A DNA stretch of 18,054 nt from CBDUQN01 sp965369375 (GCA_965369375.1 CBDUQN010000063.1:1-18054); one strand, 5' to 3'; positions 1 through 8,322 are shown, numbered from the stretch's first letter. A program made the numbers and translations. The notes: generated by a model from the letters alone, not told the origin.

Positions 1-47
1 ATCGTCATGTATGCTTATTTTTGGCGGGGCACCAATCGTGATGTATG
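1..47. repeat. 34-bp-period direct repeat across the wecA stop codon
   Basis: Positions 1-13 (atcgtcatgtatg) and 35-47 (atcgtgatgtatg) match at 12 of 13 bases with a period of 34. The stop codon of wecA (15-17) lies between them, so the last codons of the gene are echoed just past its end. It may extend beyond the left edge of the window. Confidence 0.6.
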
Positions 48-1121
48 GATGCCGCTCCGGTCGAGAATCTCTTCCGCCCTGTCCCGGGAAAGGGTGAACC
101 GCACCATGCTTCGCAAGCCCGTTATGAAAACCGCGACCTCTATCGCGAGGGCGAGCAGAAGCGCGGGGAGACTTCCCATCATCGTAAGAATCCCCAAGAT
201 CCCGAAAATCGCCGACAGGCTCCACAGAATAACGTCTACCTTGCGCACTGAATTCAGGCGGTAGAGCAATATATGATGTAGATGTTTGAGATCGGCTTCG
301 AACACGGGCCGGTTGGTCAGAAGTCGTCTCAGAAATGCCAGAACGGTATCGAGGAGCGGGATGCTCAGGATTACAACAGCTCCCGCAGCCCGGTAAAAAA
401 CATCTTCGCCCGGGATGAGTGTCAGAAGCGATATCAGTCCGAAGAGCAGCCCGAGAAAGAGGCTCCCGGAATCACCCATCAGTATCTTCGCCGGCGGAAA
501 ATTATAGCGAAAAAACGCAATGACCGCACCGAGGATAACGAGCGACAGTGCAACAACCAGCGGTTGATCGAAGATGAAACCGGCAACGGTGAACGCCGTC
601 CCCGCTATCAAGACGATGCCCGACGAGAGGCCGTCGATGCCGTCTATCAGATTGAATGATGTCGTAATTGCCAGTATCCAGACGGAAATCCCCATGGCAA
701 CAGGCACAGCAATGGCAAATGGAAGGCGCACGAGATCGAAATGATTGAGAAGCGCCAAACCTCCGGCGGATATAAAAATCGATACGATTATTTGCACGGA
801 AAGCTTGTAAACATAGTGCAAGCTCCTTAGATCATCAATGATGCCGAGCATAAAAATGAGAAAACCGCTCGCGATCAACACCGGCAGGAATGCTTTGTAG
901 TATGGATCGGGAGGCAGATGAAAGAGAAAAACAGGTATCAGGGTGAAGAGCACGGCGCCGATGATGGCAACGCCGCCGATGTGGGCGATATCGCGACTGT
1001 TGCGTCCATTGGGCTTCTCGCCGATTTTCCAGCGTACCGCTATCCCCTTAACAAAGGGAGTAAGGCAATAGCCGAAAACGAACGACAAAGCCAATGAAAC
1101 GATTAGTCCGACAATCGTCAA
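15..1121 (-). CDS. wecA: WecA/MraY-family undecaprenyl-phosphate sugar-1-phosphate transferase
   Basis: A polytopic membrane enzyme of 368 residues that should transfer a HexNAc-1-phosphate, probably GlcNAc-1-P, from its UDP donor to undecaprenyl phosphate, starting a surface glycan on the inner face of the cytoplasmic membrane. The family motifs are all visible in order: AHIGGVA near residue 46, the Asp pair IIDDLRSL near 94, NLIDGIDGLSSG near 157, FRYNFPPAKILMGDSGS near 205, and the LKHLHH signature near 279. Around ten hydrophobic segments surround them. The start is TTG; an AAAGGGG sequence six bases upstream supports it, and no in-frame ATG is better placed. It is the last gene of the polysaccharide set and is separated from the flippase by 164 nt with its own likely promoter. 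I infer the WecA-type substrate from the soluble-loop motifs and the neighbouring wecB; a TagO-like or other HexNAc specificity is possible. Confidence 0.9.
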   Translation of the reverse strand: MTIVGLIVSLALSFVFGYCLTPFVKGIAVRWKIGEKPNGRNSRDIAHIGGVAIIGAVLFTLIPVFLFHLPPDPYYKAFLPVLIASGFLIFMLGIIDDLRSLHYVYKLSVQIIVSIFISAGGLALLNHFDLVRLPFAIAVPVAMGISVWILAITTSFNLIDGIDGLSSGIVLIAGTAFTVAGFIFDQPLVVALSLVILGAVIAFFRYNFPPAKILMGDSGSLFLGLLFGLISLLTLIPGEDVFYRAAGAVVILSIPLLDTVLAFLRRLLTNRPVFEADLKHLHHILLYRLNSVRKVDVILWSLSAIFGILGILTMMGSLPALLLALAIEVAVFITGLRSMVRFTLSRDRAEEILDRSGIHTSRLVPRQK

Positions 1122-1170
1122 GGGACACCCCTTTGATATGTATCGCGTAAAGAATCAGTTATTTATAAAA

Positions 1171-1225
1171 CCTTGTCAAGGACGAGTTTATTAATTTGCA
1201 TATTGAGAGCCTTGTCAAGGACGAG
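1171..1225. repeat. Two 16-bp direct repeats with an internal palindrome, period 39
   Basis: The 16-base sequence ccttgtcaaggacgag occurs identically at 1171-1186 and 1210-1225. Each copy begins with the odd palindrome CCTTG-t-CAAGG. On the minus strand the palindrome contains TTGACA, a perfect -35 hexamer. The pair lies 50-105 bp upstream of the wecA start. This could be a duplicated operator or promoter unit, or a short intergenic duplication. Confidence 0.7.
1190..1218 (-). promoter_or_regulatory. Candidate promoter for wecA
   Basis: On the minus strand TTGACA (1218-1213) is followed after 17 bases by ATTAAT (1195-1190), a perfect -35 box with a weak -10 box. Transcription would begin near 1183, leaving a leader of about 60 nt before the TTG start. 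The second copy of TTGACA (1179-1174) has no convincing -10 box at the right distance. The 164-nt gap between flippase and wecA makes a separate promoter plausible. Confidence 0.45.
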
Positions 1226-1285
1226 CAAAAAAATTCACAAGGATGTAATTAAACGCAACGGTCCGGACAATGCAACTGAAAAAGA

Positions 1286-2788
1286 TTACCGTTTGCCGGA
1301 GAAACCGAGCAGCGGCCTCACTATCCCCTTGATTTCTTCGACCGACAGAGCCCTGGTGAACAGGAGCAATGCCGCGAAAACGGCCGTTATCACTGCGGCG
1401 TGAATCAGCGTCAGGATAAGAGCGGCAGGCTCTTCAATGAAGTTGCGGTGAGCAAGAATAACGACCCCTGCCGCGATCGCGGTCTTGAGCACCGTCGTGA
1501 AATCCCCCGATCGCCAGAAGCGCGGCATCACACGCGACACGCTCCACAGGCCGAGCACTTCGATAGGCAGGTATGAAACGAGCGTCGATACCACGGCGCC
1601 CTGTGCTCCCCATCGAGGTATGAGAATCATGTTCAATATGAAATTGAGAATTGCCCCGGTCAGTGTCAGTCGCGCGTACATTCCGGCCTTTTCGGCGGCA
1701 ATCAATCCCGGCAGAATGGCGGCGCCGATGCTTCTCATAACGATAAGTGGAATGAAAAGTACGAGAAGATCGGACGATGCAGTGAACTTATCTCCGAAAA
1801 ATCCTACAACGAGCGGTTTCGCGAGACAGGAAAATACCGCCACGACGGCCGCCGAGTAAAAAATCGACCTTCTGATGGAACTGTGCACGAGATCAGAGCA
1901 GCGATTCCGGTCGCCCGCGGCGTAGGCGGCCGCGAGGGCGGGCCTGAGCGTCATAATGAGAGCAAATGTCGGAAACAGGGACGCTTCAACGACATTGCGG
2001 GCGACGGAGTAAATACCCACCGTTGTCGCACCCTCGAAGTAGCCGAGCATCAGCCGATCGAGAAGCGAGTATATGGTCACAGAGGCGCCGCTTATCGCGA
2101 GCGGCGCGCTGAGCCGAAAGAGTCTTCGCATGACGGAGTCTTCGCCGCCCTGTGTCTCCCCGCTGCGACCCGCGCCGAGCAGCAGCGTCATGACGACGAT
2201 ACCGGGCAGCAGCGCCGATAGTATGATGGCCCCCAGAACCCCCGTCTCGCCGAGGGCCAGAACGGCGGCGGTCAGAACGAGGCCGACCCTGAGAACCAGC
2301 ATCGCGCTTCTCATGAGAAAAAGAAAACGAAATTTCTTGAGACCGAGTATCAGCAGCGCGGCGAGCTCATTGAAACTCACGGCGAATATAAGAAGGCCGC
2401 TGAGGCGAAAGAGCGGCACGAGCGCCGGCTCCTTGAAGAAACCAGCGAGCTGCACAGCGAAAAAGGTTGCGCAGAGGGACGCCGGAACGGTAAACGCGAG
2501 ACGCAGCAGAACACCGCTGCGAACAAGCCGTGGAATCAGCCGGGGAGCGGAGACTTGATACTCCGAAGCCAGTTTCGAAGCGGCGCCGTCGACGCCGAAT
2601 TTGCCGACTATGAGGAACACGGTCGCGAGCGCATTGGTCCAGCTGATGAGTCCCGCCACCCGAGGTCCCATCCATCGCGCGATTATCAATGACGAGATGA
2701 AGATGCTGAGAAGGGGAACCGCCGTGGCGCCGAAAGTCCAGAAGTACCCGGTGGTGAGAGACCCCTTTTCAGACTGCTGATACTTCAT
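1286..2788 (-). CDS. Wzx/MurJ-like polysaccharide flippase (oligosaccharyl-lipid transporter)
   Basis: A hydrophobic protein of 500 residues with about 14 predicted membrane segments, typical in length and pattern for the MOP/MVF exporter superfamily that includes Wzx and MurJ. The N-terminal segment (TTGYFWTFGATAVPLLSIFI) and the ARWMGPRVAGLISW loop are like the Wzx/PST start, and the long mostly hydrophobic C-terminal half ends in a short basic tail. It should move undecaprenyl-diphosphate-linked glycan units across the inner membrane. The start is uncertain: ATG at 2788 lies seven bases past the wecB stop, while an in-frame ATG at 2821 would overlap wecB by 26 bases; neither has a clear ribosome binding site. 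I prefer 2788 because it fits translational coupling with wecB. The substrate cannot be read from the sequence. Confidence 0.85.
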   Translation of the reverse strand: MKYQQSEKGSLTTGYFWTFGATAVPLLSIFISSLIIARWMGPRVAGLISWTNALATVFLIVGKFGVDGAASKLASEYQVSAPRLIPRLVRSGVLLRLAFTVPASLCATFFAVQLAGFFKEPALVPLFRLSGLLIFAVSFNELAALLILGLKKFRFLFLMRSAMLVLRVGLVLTAAVLALGETGVLGAIILSALLPGIVVMTLLLGAGRSGETQGGEDSVMRRLFRLSAPLAISGASVTIYSLLDRLMLGYFEGATTVGIYSVARNVVEASLFPTFALIMTLRPALAAAYAAGDRNRCSDLVHSSIRRSIFYSAAVVAVFSCLAKPLVVGFFGDKFTASSDLLVLFIPLIVMRSIGAAILPGLIAAEKAGMYARLTLTGAILNFILNMILIPRWGAQGAVVSTLVSYLPIEVLGLWSVSRVMPRFWRSGDFTTVLKTAIAAGVVILAHRNFIEEPAALILTLIHAAVITAVFAALLLFTRALSVEEIKGIVRPLLGFSGKR

Positions 2789-2795
2789 AGGGGAA

Positions 2796-3881
2796 TCAGG
2801 GAAAATGCTTTTCCAGAACATCGGCGATTCGTCCGGCGGTGCGCCCGTCCCAGAGGGGAGGAATGCCGTGCTCCACCGCGGAACCTCTCAAAACCCGATC
2901 GGCCTCGGCTATGATCTTATCCCGTGCCGTCCCGACGAGAACATTGGTGCCGACGTCGATCGTTATCGGACGCTCGGTGTTGTGTCTCACCGTGAGGCAG
3001 GGAACGCCGAGGACCGTCGTTTCTTCCTGGATGCCCCCCGAATCGGTTATTACTATCTTCGCGGATTTCATCGCCCTGATGAAATCGAGGTAGCCGATGG
3101 GATCGATGAGTTTCAGTCCGGCAGTGTTATAGACATCTCCGTATGATTCGATCATTTTCCTCGTTCGCGGATGAACGGGAAAGACTACCTTCAGCGACTT
3201 CGAGATTTCTTCCAGGGCGTCCATGATTCCCTTGAAAACTTCCGGAACATCGACGTTCGAGGGCCGGTGCAGCGTCACGAGCGCATACCCGCCCTCTTCG
3301 AGATTCAGATCATCCATCACACTGGAAGCTTCCGCTTTTTCCAGATAAAACAAGAGGGAATCGATCATGATGTTGCCGACGAAGAATATCCTGTCTTCCG
3401 ATACTCCCTCCCGCTTCAGATTTACCTCCGCTTCGGGGGATGTCGTAAAGCAATATTTTGATAAAATATCCGTTACCATTCTGTTTATCTCTTCGGGCAT
3501 CTCGAGATCGAAGCTCCTGAGTCCCGCTTCCACGTGAGCGACGGGAACGAGGAGTTTTGAAGCGACGATGGAACACGCGAGAGTGGAATTCACGTCTCCC
3601 ACGACGATAACGAGATCGGGACCCTCACCGCGCACGATCTCCTCGAACGCGACCATGATCTTTCCCGTCTGTTCGGCGTGCGATCCGGATCCTACACCGA
3701 GATACATATCGGGCTCGGGGAGCTCGAGATCCTCGAAAAAGACCTTCGACATATTGCTGTCGTAATGCTGTCCGGTATGCACCAGCGCCGGCTCGACCTT
3801 GTTGCGTTTCCTGAACTCCCTGATCAGCGGAGCAGCCTTCATGAAGTTGGGCCGTGCACCAACAACCACTATCGCCTTCAC
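2796..3881 (-). CDS. wecB: UDP-N-acetylglucosamine 2-epimerase (non-hydrolysing)
   Basis: This cytoplasmic enzyme of 361 residues interconverts UDP-GlcNAc and UDP-ManNAc, supplying ManNAc for surface polysaccharide. The start of the protein, KAIVVVGARPNFMKAAPL, is the family signature, followed by HTGQHYD, VGDVNSTLA, HVEAGLRS, EEINR, TLHRPSNVD with the expected catalytic His, and TERPITIDVGTN near the C-terminus. The reading frame is open another 39 codons upstream, but the start is GTG at 3881: AAGGAAGG lies seven bases before it, the family begins here, and the GTG overlaps the rfbB stop as GTGA. This four-base overlap shows tight coupling to rfbB. The overall fold is GT-B like. No dehydrogenase of WecC type is nearby, so whether UDP-ManNAc is used as such or oxidised is not known. 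Confidence 0.93.
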   Translation of the reverse strand: MKAIVVVGARPNFMKAAPLIREFRKRNKVEPALVHTGQHYDSNMSKVFFEDLELPEPDMYLGVGSGSHAEQTGKIMVAFEEIVRGEGPDLVIVVGDVNSTLACSIVASKLLVPVAHVEAGLRSFDLEMPEEINRMVTDILSKYCFTTSPEAEVNLKREGVSEDRIFFVGNIMIDSLLFYLEKAEASSVMDDLNLEEGGYALVTLHRPSNVDVPEVFKGIMDALEEISKSLKVVFPVHPRTRKMIESYGDVYNTAGLKLIDPIGYLDFIRAMKSAKIVITDSGGIQEETTVLGVPCLTVRHNTERPITIDVGTNVLVGTARDKIIAEADRVLRGSAVEHGIPPLWDGRTAGRIADVLEKHFP

Positions 3882-4912
3882 GTTGCATCCTTCCTTTTGC
3901 GGGCGGTACGTATACGATCTGCATAGAGCTTCTTGTAGTATCTCTTGAACATACCATCCTTTATCGACTTCCACCAGTTCTCGTTGCGATTGTACCATCT
4001 GACGGTCTTCTCGAGGCCCTTATCGAAGCCGAAACGCGTGCTCCAGCCGAGTGCCCTGAGCTTCCTCGAATCGAGCGCATAACGCCTGTCATGTCCGGGA
4101 CGATCCGTTACGAATGTGAGCAGGCTTGGATCGGCGCCCACGAGCTCTATTATCATCTTTGCGATATCCTTGTTTTCATGTTCCTCATCCGCACCGATGT
4201 TGTACGTTTCTCCGATTTTTCCTTTTCGTCCGACGAGTTCGATGGCCCTGCAGTTGTCCTCGACGAATATCCAGTCCCGCACATTCCTTCCGTCACCATA
4301 GAGCGGCAATGGTTTTCCCTCGATCGCGTTCGTGATAAAGAGCGGAATGAATTTCTCGGGATGCTGGTACGGGCCGTAGTTGTTGGAGCTCCTCGTGATA
4401 ATTACCGGCAAATCGTACGTCTTGTGAAACGAGCGCGCAATGAGGTCCGCACCCGATTTGCTGGCGGAGTACGGACTGTTGGGCAGGAGCGGATCGCTCT
4501 CGCGAAACTTGCCCCTGCGGACACTCCCGTACACCTCGTCCGTGGAGATTTGCACGAATCGGGAAACGCCGTGCTTTAGAGTCTTCTGCAGCAGGACATA
4601 CGTGCCGACGACATCGGTTTTCACGAAATCCCCCGCTTCGAGGATTGACCGGTCGACATGCGTCTCGGCCGCAAAGTTGTAAATGATGTCCGTGCCGGGC
4701 ATCAGCTCATCGAGCAAACGGGAGTTGCGTATGTCGCCCTTAACAAATGTGAGCTCTTTTCGTGCAAGCAGATCCTGCAAATTTTCGAGGTTCCCGGCAT
4801 ATGTCAGCTTGTCGAGAATCGTAATCTTGATATTTCTTTTTCTCCGCAAAAGGAGTCTGACGAAATTCGATCCGATAAATCCCGCCCCACCGGTGATCAA
4901 TACTTTCTTCAT
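3878..4912 (-). CDS. rfbB: dTDP-glucose 4,6-dehydratase
   Basis: A short-chain dehydrogenase-type enzyme of 344 residues that would convert dTDP-glucose to dTDP-4-keto-6-deoxyglucose with bound NAD. It shows the Rossmann motif GGAGFIGSN at residues 8-16, AAETHVDRSI, the dehydratase active site STDEVYGS with the Asp-Glu pair, and PYSASKSGAD with the Tyr-Lys couple. RNWIFVEDN-like sequence (VRDWIFVEDNCRAI) and YNIGADEE complete the RmlB pattern. ATG at 4912 is chosen because the family begins at MKKVLITGG; the frame runs open for 44 more codons without homology. AGGGAG lies about 12 bases upstream, a little far. It is preceded by ugd with a 62-nt gap and overlaps wecB by four bases. No rmlA, rmlC or rmlD is in the window. 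Confidence 0.93.
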   Translation of the reverse strand: MKKVLITGGAGFIGSNFVRLLLRRKRNIKITILDKLTYAGNLENLQDLLARKELTFVKGDIRNSRLLDELMPGTDIIYNFAAETHVDRSILEAGDFVKTDVVGTYVLLQKTLKHGVSRFVQISTDEVYGSVRRGKFRESDPLLPNSPYSASKSGADLIARSFHKTYDLPVIITRSSNNYGPYQHPEKFIPLFITNAIEGKPLPLYGDGRNVRDWIFVEDNCRAIELVGRKGKIGETYNIGADEEHENKDIAKMIIELVGADPSLLTFVTDRPGHDRRYALDSRKLRALGWSTRFGFDKGLEKTVRWYNRNENWWKSIKDGMFKRYYKKLYADRIRTARKRKDAT

Positions 4913-4943
4913 GCGAAACTTCGTCTCCCTTCTTTCCCCTCCT

Positions 4944-4999
4944 GTGATACCTGGCATACGGCCCGCTAGAGCGCTTACCGTCCGAACGAGTGATACCTG
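4944..4999. repeat. 10-bp direct repeat around the ugd stop codon
   Basis: The sequence gtgatacctg occurs at 4944-4953 and 4990-4999, period 46. The right copy lies in the last codons of ugd (before the stop at 4975) and the left copy in the ugd-rfbB gap. The match does not extend clearly beyond ten bases, so this is the weakest of the stop-spanning repeats. Confidence 0.4.
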
Positions 5000-6279
5000 A
5001 ATCCGAGTTCTCTCATTACCTCCGGTTTGTAGATATTGCGGCAATCGAACACGATCGGCTCGCGCAGGAGTTCCTTGATCTTATCGAGATCGAGAACCCT
5101 GAATTCATTCCACTCGGTGACGATGATCAGCGCGTCGGCTCCCTCGATTGCCGAGTATGAATCTTCAAAGAATGTGATTTTCGATCCGAAGTGCTCTTTG
5201 GCTTTCTCCATCGCCGCCGGGTCGTAGGTTTTAATGTATGTGCCCTCTTCAAGGAGACGGCCGATAACGTGAAGCGCGGGGGCCTCTCTGATATCATCCG
5301 TATTCGGCTTGAACGATAGTCCCAGCACCGCAATCGTTTTGCCCTGAAGATCGGGGATTTCACCGCGCAGTTTCTCCAGCAGCCTGTCGATCCGGCGGCT
5401 GTTCACATCTTGTGCCGCGCCGATGATCTTCAAGGAAGCATCGGCCTCCTTCGCCGTTTGCAGAATCGCCGCCACATCCTTCGGCAGGCATGAGCCGCCG
5501 TAGCCTATTCCTGCGTGAAGAAACTTCTGGCCTATCCTCCGATCGAGCCCGATAGCCTTCGCGACCTCTCCGATATCGGCGCCGATCCGCTCGCAGAGAT
5601 CCGCCATCTCGTTTATATACGATATTTTCATCGCGAGAAAGGCATTGCTCGCATATTTGATCAATTCCGCCGTTCTCACCGTCGTGAAAACGAGAGGAGT
5701 CTCGAGCAGATAGAGCGGGCGGTACACCTCACTCATGACCTGTCTCGCCCGTTCGCTCTCGACACCGATCACAACCCTGTTGGGACGCATGAAATCCTCT
5801 ATCGCCGATCCTTCCCGCAAGAACTCGGGATTCGAGACGCAGTCAAAGTCGAGCTTGGCGCTGCAATTCTTCCGAATGATTTCGCCTACCCGCTCGGACG
5901 TGCCGACGGGAACGGTGCTCTTCTGAACGATGACTTTGTAATCGTTGAGATGTTGTGCGACATCCTTCGCAACCTGAAATACGGCATCGAGGTCGCACGA
6001 ACCGTCATTGCGCATCGGCGTGCCGACCGCTGAAAATATCACGATGGATTCACGAACCGCCTCGGCGAGATCGGTCGAAAAAACGAGCCTCCCCGCCGAG
6101 TGGTTCCGGCTGACGAGATCTTTGAGTCCCGGCTCGTATATTGGTATGATCCCTTTAGTAAGATCCTTGATCCGCTTGCTGTCGATATCAACGCAGATGA
6201 CCTGCGTTCCGAAATCCGCGAAACATGCTCCGCTCACAAGTCCCACATACCCGGTTCCGACCATACAGATTCTATGCAC
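4975..6279 (-). CDS. ugd: UDP-glucose 6-dehydrogenase
   Basis: A cytoplasmic NAD-dependent enzyme of 434 residues, the usual length for the bacterial family, which oxidises UDP-glucose twice to UDP-glucuronate. It opens with the dinucleotide-binding motif VGTGYVGLVSGACFAD (7-22), followed by YEPGL, AVGTPMRNDG, KSTVPVGT, and NPEFLREGSAI. The catalytic Cys sits in GYGGSCLPKD at residue 264. The C-terminal UDP-binding domain has LGLSFKPNTDDIREAP and ends in the typical CRNIYKP...GFRYHSFGR. The start is GTG at 6279 with GGGAG about six bases upstream; the preceding SDR gene ends 15 bases before it, so they are co-transcribed. Specificity for UDP-glucose rather than UDP-ManNAc (WecC) is judged from these motifs, and I am fairly confident of it. 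Confidence 0.93.
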   Translation of the reverse strand: MHRICMVGTGYVGLVSGACFADFGTQVICVDIDSKRIKDLTKGIIPIYEPGLKDLVSRNHSAGRLVFSTDLAEAVRESIVIFSAVGTPMRNDGSCDLDAVFQVAKDVAQHLNDYKVIVQKSTVPVGTSERVGEIIRKNCSAKLDFDCVSNPEFLREGSAIEDFMRPNRVVIGVESERARQVMSEVYRPLYLLETPLVFTTVRTAELIKYASNAFLAMKISYINEMADLCERIGADIGEVAKAIGLDRRIGQKFLHAGIGYGGSCLPKDVAAILQTAKEADASLKIIGAAQDVNSRRIDRLLEKLRGEIPDLQGKTIAVLGLSFKPNTDDIREAPALHVIGRLLEEGTYIKTYDPAAMEKAKEHFGSKITFFEDSYSAIEGADALIIVTEWNEFRVLDLDKIKELLREPIVFDCRNIYKPEVMRELGFRYHSFGR

Positions 6280-6294
6280 GTATAACTCCCTTTT

Positions 6295-7329
6295 TCATGC
6301 GGTGGACGCTTCGAGGCGGCGCTTCCAGTACAATGCGAGATCGCCGAGCATCTGTTGCGTCGATATCGCCGCCTCCCAACCGGTATCGTAGCGCAGTCTC
6401 TCGTTTTTTCCTATCAGAACCGGCACATCGACCGGCCTCAGCAATTCGGGATCAGTCTCGACGGCGATGGAAACAGCAGCCTTCTCGATCAGCGTATCGA
6501 GGGCCGCCGAAATTTTCAATCCGGTTCCGGAACAAACGTTATAGACCCTGCCCTTTGTCCCTCTCTCGACAAGAAGACGATAGGCGCGGACGACATCGCG
6601 CACATCGAGGTAGTCGCGAACGACATCCGTATTCCCCACCCGCATTACCGGCTCTTTTGTTCCGGCCTTGATCTGGGCACACTGTCTCGCAAACGAAGGA
6701 AGCACAAAGCGAACCGTCTGCCCCGGCCCCGTGTGACTGAAGCTCCTCGTAACGACCACATCGAGATCGTACGCCTTGCAGTATTGAAGGGACAGCAGGG
6801 TCTGCGCCGTTTTGCTCACCGCGTACGGACTGACCGGGTCCACGCGCGTATCCTCGCCGAGCGGCATATCCTCCGGCCGTCGTTGACCGTATTCGTCACT
6901 CGAACCGACCGATAGTACTCTCGTCGGCGCGCCTCCCGCGCTCTGAGCGCTCGAGCACATTCTCACCGCCTCGAGCAGATGCAGCGTTCCGAAAATGTTC
7001 ACTTCGAGCGTTGCTATCGGATCCTTGAACGATTCTGCGGCCGAGCTCTGAGCGGCAAGATGAAAAATCGCCTGCGGTTGGATTTCGCACACGAGATCTT
7101 TCACAGCATGCGAGTCCCGCAGATCACACGCGCGGTAGACGGCGTTCTTGGGGAACTCGAGAGCGGGAAATACCTCGGCCGGACCGCTCCCCTCCAACAT
7201 ATCGCAGGGCAGAGACGTGCATATATCGGTAGCGAATACCTCGTATCCGGCCCCGGCGAGCTCATTGAGCAGAAACCGGCCGACAAAACCACACGCCCCC
7301 GTTACTAATGCCCGTTTGGGTGTCATCAT
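6295..7329 (-). CDS. SDR nucleotide-sugar reductase, Rmd-like (GDP-4-keto-6-deoxymannose reductase)
   Basis: An extended short-chain dehydrogenase of 344 residues. The cofactor motif is TGACGFVGRFL (10-20), the substrate region has HLAAQSSAAESF, the Tyr-Lys couple is Y169 and K173 in SPYAVSK, and the C-terminal part has SFSHTGPGQ, RDYLDVRDVVRAY and VYNVCSG. These latter motifs match the Rmd group that reduces GDP-4-keto-6-deoxymannose to GDP-D-rhamnose. The active-site loop reads SSDEYG (143-148); the position filled by the catalytic Glu in dehydratases is Asp here, which favours reductase over dehydratase. ATG ATG at 7329 and 7326 are both possible starts, and a ribosome binding site is weak. 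It follows the paralogous upstream gene after six bases. Product assignment is family-level inference; other 6-deoxyhexose or epimerase roles remain possible. Confidence 0.75.
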   Translation of the reverse strand: MMTPKRALVTGACGFVGRFLLNELAGAGYEVFATDICTSLPCDMLEGSGPAEVFPALEFPKNAVYRACDLRDSHAVKDLVCEIQPQAIFHLAAQSSAAESFKDPIATLEVNIFGTLHLLEAVRMCSSAQSAGGAPTRVLSVGSSDEYGQRRPEDMPLGEDTRVDPVSPYAVSKTAQTLLSLQYCKAYDLDVVVTRSFSHTGPGQTVRFVLPSFARQCAQIKAGTKEPVMRVGNTDVVRDYLDVRDVVRAYRLLVERGTKGRVYNVCSGTGLKISAALDTLIEKAAVSIAVETDPELLRPVDVPVLIGKNERLRYDTGWEAAISTQQMLGDLALYWKRRLEASTA

Positions 7330-7335
7330 AGTTTT

Positions 7336-8298
7336 CTACAACCGGTGCGGCCACTTTCTCCAGAATTCGAGGAGGTCGGAGAGTGTTTTTTCCATCGGTA
7401 TTTCGGGCTTCCAACCGGTGTCTTTGTTGAAAGCGCTGTTATCGCCTTCAAGCACGGGAACATCGCTCGGCCTGAGACGCTCGGGATCCGCCTCGATCTC
7501 GACATCGACACCAGTGAGCTCGATAAGCTTGTCGAGAATCTCGCGTATCCGGTAACTCCTGCCGGAGCAGATATTATAGACGGCACCCGGTTTTCCCTTC
7601 TCGAGCGCCAACCAGTAACCGCGCACCATGTCACGCACGTCTGTAAAATCACGCTTCGCCTCGAGGTTTCCGACGCGAATAACTGGTTTCCTCAGCCCCT
7701 TCTCTATGTCAACGAGCTGCTTGGCGAAATCCGAGCACACGAAGACAGATCCGCGCCGCGGCCCGGTGTGATTGAAGCCCCTCGTTCTCACGACATCCAT
7801 CTTATAGCTCATGAAATACTGGTAACCGAGCATATCCTGGCTCACCTTGCTCACCGCATAGGGACTCAAGGGCCGCAGAGGATTCGTTTCCTTGATCGGG
7901 ATCTCTTCCGGAAGTACCATACCGTACTCTTCACTCGAGCAGGCGATCTGGATGCGACAGGAGAGATTGATCTTACGAATTGCTTCGAAAACATTGAGCT
8001 GTCCGATCACATTTGTCATGAGTGACTCCGTAGGGGCCTTCCAGGATGTCGGAACGAAGCTCTGAGCCGCGAGGTGAAATATGTAATCCGGTTCGATCTC
8101 CTCTATGACATCCCTCGTCGATGTCGCATCCCGGAGATCGCACTCGAGAAGCTGCAAACTGTCCCAGATATGCTCGATATTTTCCGTACGGCTTCGCCAG
8201 CGTACAATTCCCCAGAGCTCGACATCATCCTTTTCGAGGCAGAGATCTGCGAGGTGACTCCCGGCAAACCCCGTGATCCCGGTAATGAGTACGCGCAT
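7336..8298 (-). CDS. SDR nucleotide-sugar 4,6-dehydratase, GDP-mannose dehydratase-like
   Basis: The first gene of the polysaccharide cluster, 320 residues, is an extended SDR with TGITGFAGSHL (7-17), FHLAAQSFVPTSW, active-site loop CSSEEYG (120-126), and Y147/K151 in SPYAVSK. The loop keeps Ser plus Glu in the positions used by 4,6-dehydratases (Gmd TSE, RmlB TDE), unlike the Asp in its downstream neighbour. RTRGFNHTGPRRGSVFV and RDFTDVRDMVRGYWLAL with VYNICSG are typical of proteins commonly labelled GDP-mannose 4,6-dehydratase. It is about 50 residues shorter than classical Gmd, and its GFNHTGPRRG replaces the FNHESPRRG I recall for Gmd, so it belongs to a divergent branch. The ATG at 8298 has AAAGGGG six bases upstream. 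A pathway making a GDP-6-deoxyhexose together with the next gene is inferred. Confidence 0.75.
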   Translation of the reverse strand: MRVLITGITGFAGSHLADLCLEKDDVELWGIVRWRSRTENIEHIWDSLQLLECDLRDATSTRDVIEEIEPDYIFHLAAQSFVPTSWKAPTESLMTNVIGQLNVFEAIRKINLSCRIQIACSSEEYGMVLPEEIPIKETNPLRPLSPYAVSKVSQDMLGYQYFMSYKMDVVRTRGFNHTGPRRGSVFVCSDFAKQLVDIEKGLRKPVIRVGNLEAKRDFTDVRDMVRGYWLALEKGKPGAVYNICSGRSYRIREILDKLIELTGVDVEIEADPERLRPSDVPVLEGDNSAFNKDTGWKPEIPMEKTLSDLLEFWRKWPHRL

Positions 8299-8322
8299 TT
8301 CATTCCCCTTTGAAAAACCGCA

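Noticed and set aside
1261..1268. Palindrome gtccggac downstream of the flippase, considered as a terminator
   Set aside because: No loop is possible within eight bases, neighbouring pairing is poor, and there is no adjacent T-run.
3854..4579. Plus-strand open frame of 241 codons opposite rfbB and wecB
   Set aside because: Antisense to conserved genes, no ribosome binding site or recognisable domain; a shadow of codon use.
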